From Brachycybe producta (taxonomy: Eukaryota; Arthropoda; Diplopoda; Playtdesmida; Andrognathidae): a stretch of DNA of 64,000 nt. Position numbers and translations under genes: made by a program. Below, one piece after another: positions 63,501-64,000 of the stretch; position 1 is the first letter of the stretch, and the number at the start of each line of letters is the position of its first letter. The notes under the pieces were generated by a model, which saw nothing but the letters and a program-made list of their open reading frames with translations, was not told where the DNA came from and ran no database searches. The stretch is taken from the NCBI GenBank assembly GCA_036925085.1, contig JAUPFP010000022.1:754501-818500 (forward strand), given 5' to 3'.

Positions 63501-64000
63501 GAGATGGCGTCTTAAAGAAACACGAAACGAAATCGAGTTTTAAGTTACGAATAATTTCGAAGCCGCTTAAAAAAGTATCACCGATGACGAAGTGAGAGAC
63601 GTGATTCCGAGTCTCGGTTTCGTCGATCGGACAGAACTTGCCGCAGATCCAATGGTATTAACGGAATCTTGGCTTCCGATTCGTTTAGGAATGGCTCCGA
63701 TGCGTTTCAGTGGTGATGGTGTCGATGCCGTTGTACGTCGGATAGAAGCGGAACTCGGTTTTGACACTTTGTGAATCGGAGCAAATAGTCCGTACTTCAT
63801 CGGACAGTTAAAATATCTGTGAAAACAAAAATACGAAACGATCAGATCGCAAAGATATGTCAACGGTGTAAAACGTTTGGAAAAACCGTTTTCCGTTGAC
63901 CGCTCCATCGTTCTTTCCAGTCGCATTATCTAATTCGACTCCGGCCCATTCGCCTTCGGCGAAATCAGTCGAGCCAAGATAACGTAAAGTTCCGTTCTTG
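51005..64000 (-). CDS. CLIP-190: CLIP-170/CLIP-190 (CAP-Gly linker protein), 22 coding exons, 5' part beyond the window
   Basis: This is a microtubule plus-end tracking protein of the CLIP-170/Restin/CLIP-190 family. Minus-strand exons in gene order are 64000-63887 (partial), 63816-63582, 63510-63457, 59022-58924, 58802-58657, 58408-58348, 58150-58130, 57909-57811, 57427-57182, 57110-57053, 56545-56462, 56385-56229, 56133-55947, 55884-55600, 54887-54643, 54557-54434, 53549-53379, 53287-53101, 53015-52975, 51567-51452, 51352-51180 and 51051-51005. All phases are compatible and give about 982 residues. The order is the end of a CAP-Gly domain, a Ser/Arg-rich linker, a long coiled coil, FLNSVIVD and two zinc knuckles ending NETF. 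The coil is shorter than in human CLIP1. The first CAP-Gly and the start codon lie beyond 64000. Confidence 0.96.
51801..52050. repeat. Fold-back element, AGTACACACCAGGATTC ends
   Basis: CCAGTACACACCAGGATTC at the left and GAATCCTGGTGTGTACTAG at the right are inverted. Inner GCGGGGCTGAATCGC / GCGATTCTGCCCCGC arms repeat the pattern. In the CLIP intron before FLNSVIVD. Confidence 0.88.
52975..56133 (-). CDS. CLIP-190: CLIP coiled-coil exons (end of the coil)
   Basis: The exons are 56133-55947, 55884-55600, 54887-54643, 54557-54434, 53549-53379, 53287-53101 and 53015-52975. All are rich in Glu, Lys, Gln and Leu heptads. The small last exon reads [13 protein letters not shown] and leads directly to [10 protein letters not shown]. 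Exon 55884-55600 appears to use a GC donor (GAG|GCACGA), the only one that keeps the frame. Confidence 0.9.
53600..54420. mobile_element. Three family B copies in a CLIP intron (copies 12-14)
   Basis: Palindromic units at about 53600-53885, 53885-54185 and 54185-54420 fill nearly all of the intron 53550-54433. Arms TTAGAAACTAGAAGGGTAGC and the inverse recur. Confidence 0.8.
54951..55583. repeat. Fold-back element with GTGGTTxxxGTGTGG sub-repeats
   Basis: TTTAGTGGTGTAGATGGACTG at the left pairs with CAGTCCATATAGACCACTAAA at the right. Sub-repeats such as AAAAAGTGGTTGG/CAGTGTGTGG occur several times. Pieces also occur near 12945, 13720 and 58560. Confidence 0.75.
56229..57909 (-). CDS. CLIP-190: CLIP coiled-coil exons (middle)
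   Basis: The exons are 57909-57811, 57427-57182, 57110-57053, 56545-56462 and 56385-56229. Heptad-rich, charged sequence continues throughout. Exon 56385-56229 has [19 protein letters not shown], matching human MKMSGDNSSQLTKMNDELR. The 58-nt exon 57110-57053 is the least certain, but it keeps the frame. Confidence 0.9.
56694..56998. mobile_element. MITE family B copy 15
   Basis: TTTAAGGTGGTTTTAGAG at the left and TTTCAAACCATCTTAAA at the right, with the usual arms. In the CLIP intron before exon 56545-56462. Confidence 0.85.
57473..57793. repeat. Fold-back element, AAGCTGAACGTCCGC ends
   Basis: AAGCTGAACGTCCGC at the left and GCGGACGCTCAGCTTT at the right are inverted. Inner CCGCTCTCTCGTCCATTAGG / CCTAATGGACGGG blocks also pair. 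In a CLIP intron. Confidence 0.8.
58130..59022 (-). CDS. CLIP-190: CLIP coiled-coil exons (start of the coil), including a 21-nt microexon
   Basis: The exons are 59022-58924 ([20 protein letters not shown]), 58802-58657, 58408-58348 ([20 protein letters not shown]) and 58150-58130. [13 protein letters not shown] is nearly identical to human CLIP1. The last is a phase 0-0 microexon encoding QTAKKSQ, a likely cassette exon. Confidence 0.93.
59812..59990. mobile_element. MITE family B copy 16 (partial)
   Basis: AATATCTTTTAAAATAAGCG and inverted AAAGTTTATTTTGAAAGATA arms around TTTTTAATTTTTGTG. Confidence 0.7.
60316..60620. mobile_element. Composite fold-back (family F core), copy 2
   Basis: Nearly the same sequence as 49807-50135, including the inner ATTCAATTTATTCAGTTAAT and ATTAAAATATTGATTTA blocks. 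It lies in the 4.4-kb CLIP intron. Confidence 0.82.
62755..63060. repeat. 26-bp AT-rich minisatellite
   Basis: Units of TAATCAATTTTTACAATTAA plus TTTTTG repeat every 26 bp near 62830-63030, with irregular AT repeats on each side. Confidence 0.85.
63457..63510 (-). CDS. CLIP-190: CLIP linker exon (54 nt)
   Basis: [18 protein letters not shown] is encoded in phase 0 between a TTTAAG acceptor and CAG|GTAAGA. It joins exon 59022-58924 as [18 protein letters not shown], matching human TTALQ-EALKEKQQHIEQLL. The following intron is about 4.4 kb. Confidence 0.92.
63582..64000 (-). CDS. CLIP-190: CLIP exons with CAP-Gly domain and Ser/Arg linker
   Basis: Exon 64000-63887 gives [20 protein letters not shown] and then GKNDGAV, the GKNDG signature that binds EEY/F tails of tubulin and EB1. 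Exon 63816-63582 completes it with [20 protein letters not shown] and adds a basic Ser/Thr-rich linker. By comparison with human CLIP1 (KYGLFAPVHKV) this is the second CAP-Gly. Confidence 0.96.

Noticed and set aside
1-64000. LTR retroelements, Polintons or LINEs
   Set aside because: No reverse transcriptase, integrase, capsid or long direct terminal repeats are visible. The mobile elements found are short non-autonomous DNA elements.

Overview
This is animal nuclear DNA with spliced genes, AT-rich non-coding sequence, many microsatellites and many short fold-back transposons. It is most likely from an arthropod. The evidence is a Smrter-type nuclear receptor corepressor with a cysteine-rich block between its SANT domains, and a long degenerate array built on the arthropod telomere pentamer AACCT/TTAGG. 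I cannot name the species. A crustacean or chelicerate fits the repeat-rich style, but that is a guess.

Three host protein genes are readable. (1) A nuclear receptor corepressor (NCoR/SMRT/Smrter) lies on the + strand from 11302 to 46153. I traced 18 coding exons with compatible phases, about 3,170 codons. The last exon alone is 6.2 kb and carries GSI motifs, two CoRNR nuclear-receptor boxes and an acidic LSD tail. The start codon lies upstream of the first exon I could find. (2) Inside its 8-kb intron 12, on the opposite strand, is a BTB/POZ protein with two C2H2 zinc fingers (32840 down to 31110, 576 aa). (3) A CLIP-170/CLIP-190 microtubule plus-end protein lies on the - strand, entering at 64000 and ending at 51005. 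I traced 22 coding exons with compatible phases, about 982 residues from the last CAP-Gly domain to the two C-terminal zinc knuckles. The corepressor and CLIP genes converge on a gene-poor interval at about 46.2-50.9 kb.

Most of the rest is non-autonomous DNA transposons and tandem repeats. Family A has about 200-bp fold-back elements with ACAGGCA termini and 9-bp target duplications, in 14 copies, 13 of them in the first 21 kb. Family B is a palindrome of about 270-330 bp that fills many introns of both large genes. One B copy carries the telomere-like 25-bp satellite in its centre. Families C and H have hAT-like 8-bp duplications. Families D, E, F and several single long-arm palindromes make up the remainder. 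Several insertions are nested and give relative ages.

Layout: 1-11.3 kb has no recognised exon, with MITEs and two minisatellites. 11.3-29.4 kb holds the corepressor amino-terminal half, the GPS2-type coil, the DAD/SANT1 and many MITEs. 29.4-37.3 kb is the large intron with the antisense BTB-zinc-finger gene. 37.3-46.2 kb holds the cysteine-rich block, SANT2 and the giant last exon. 46.2-50.9 kb is intergenic repeats. 50.9-64 kb is CLIP, with a 4.4-kb repeat-filled intron at 59.0-63.5 kb. I saw no convincing rRNA, tRNA, LINE or LTR element.
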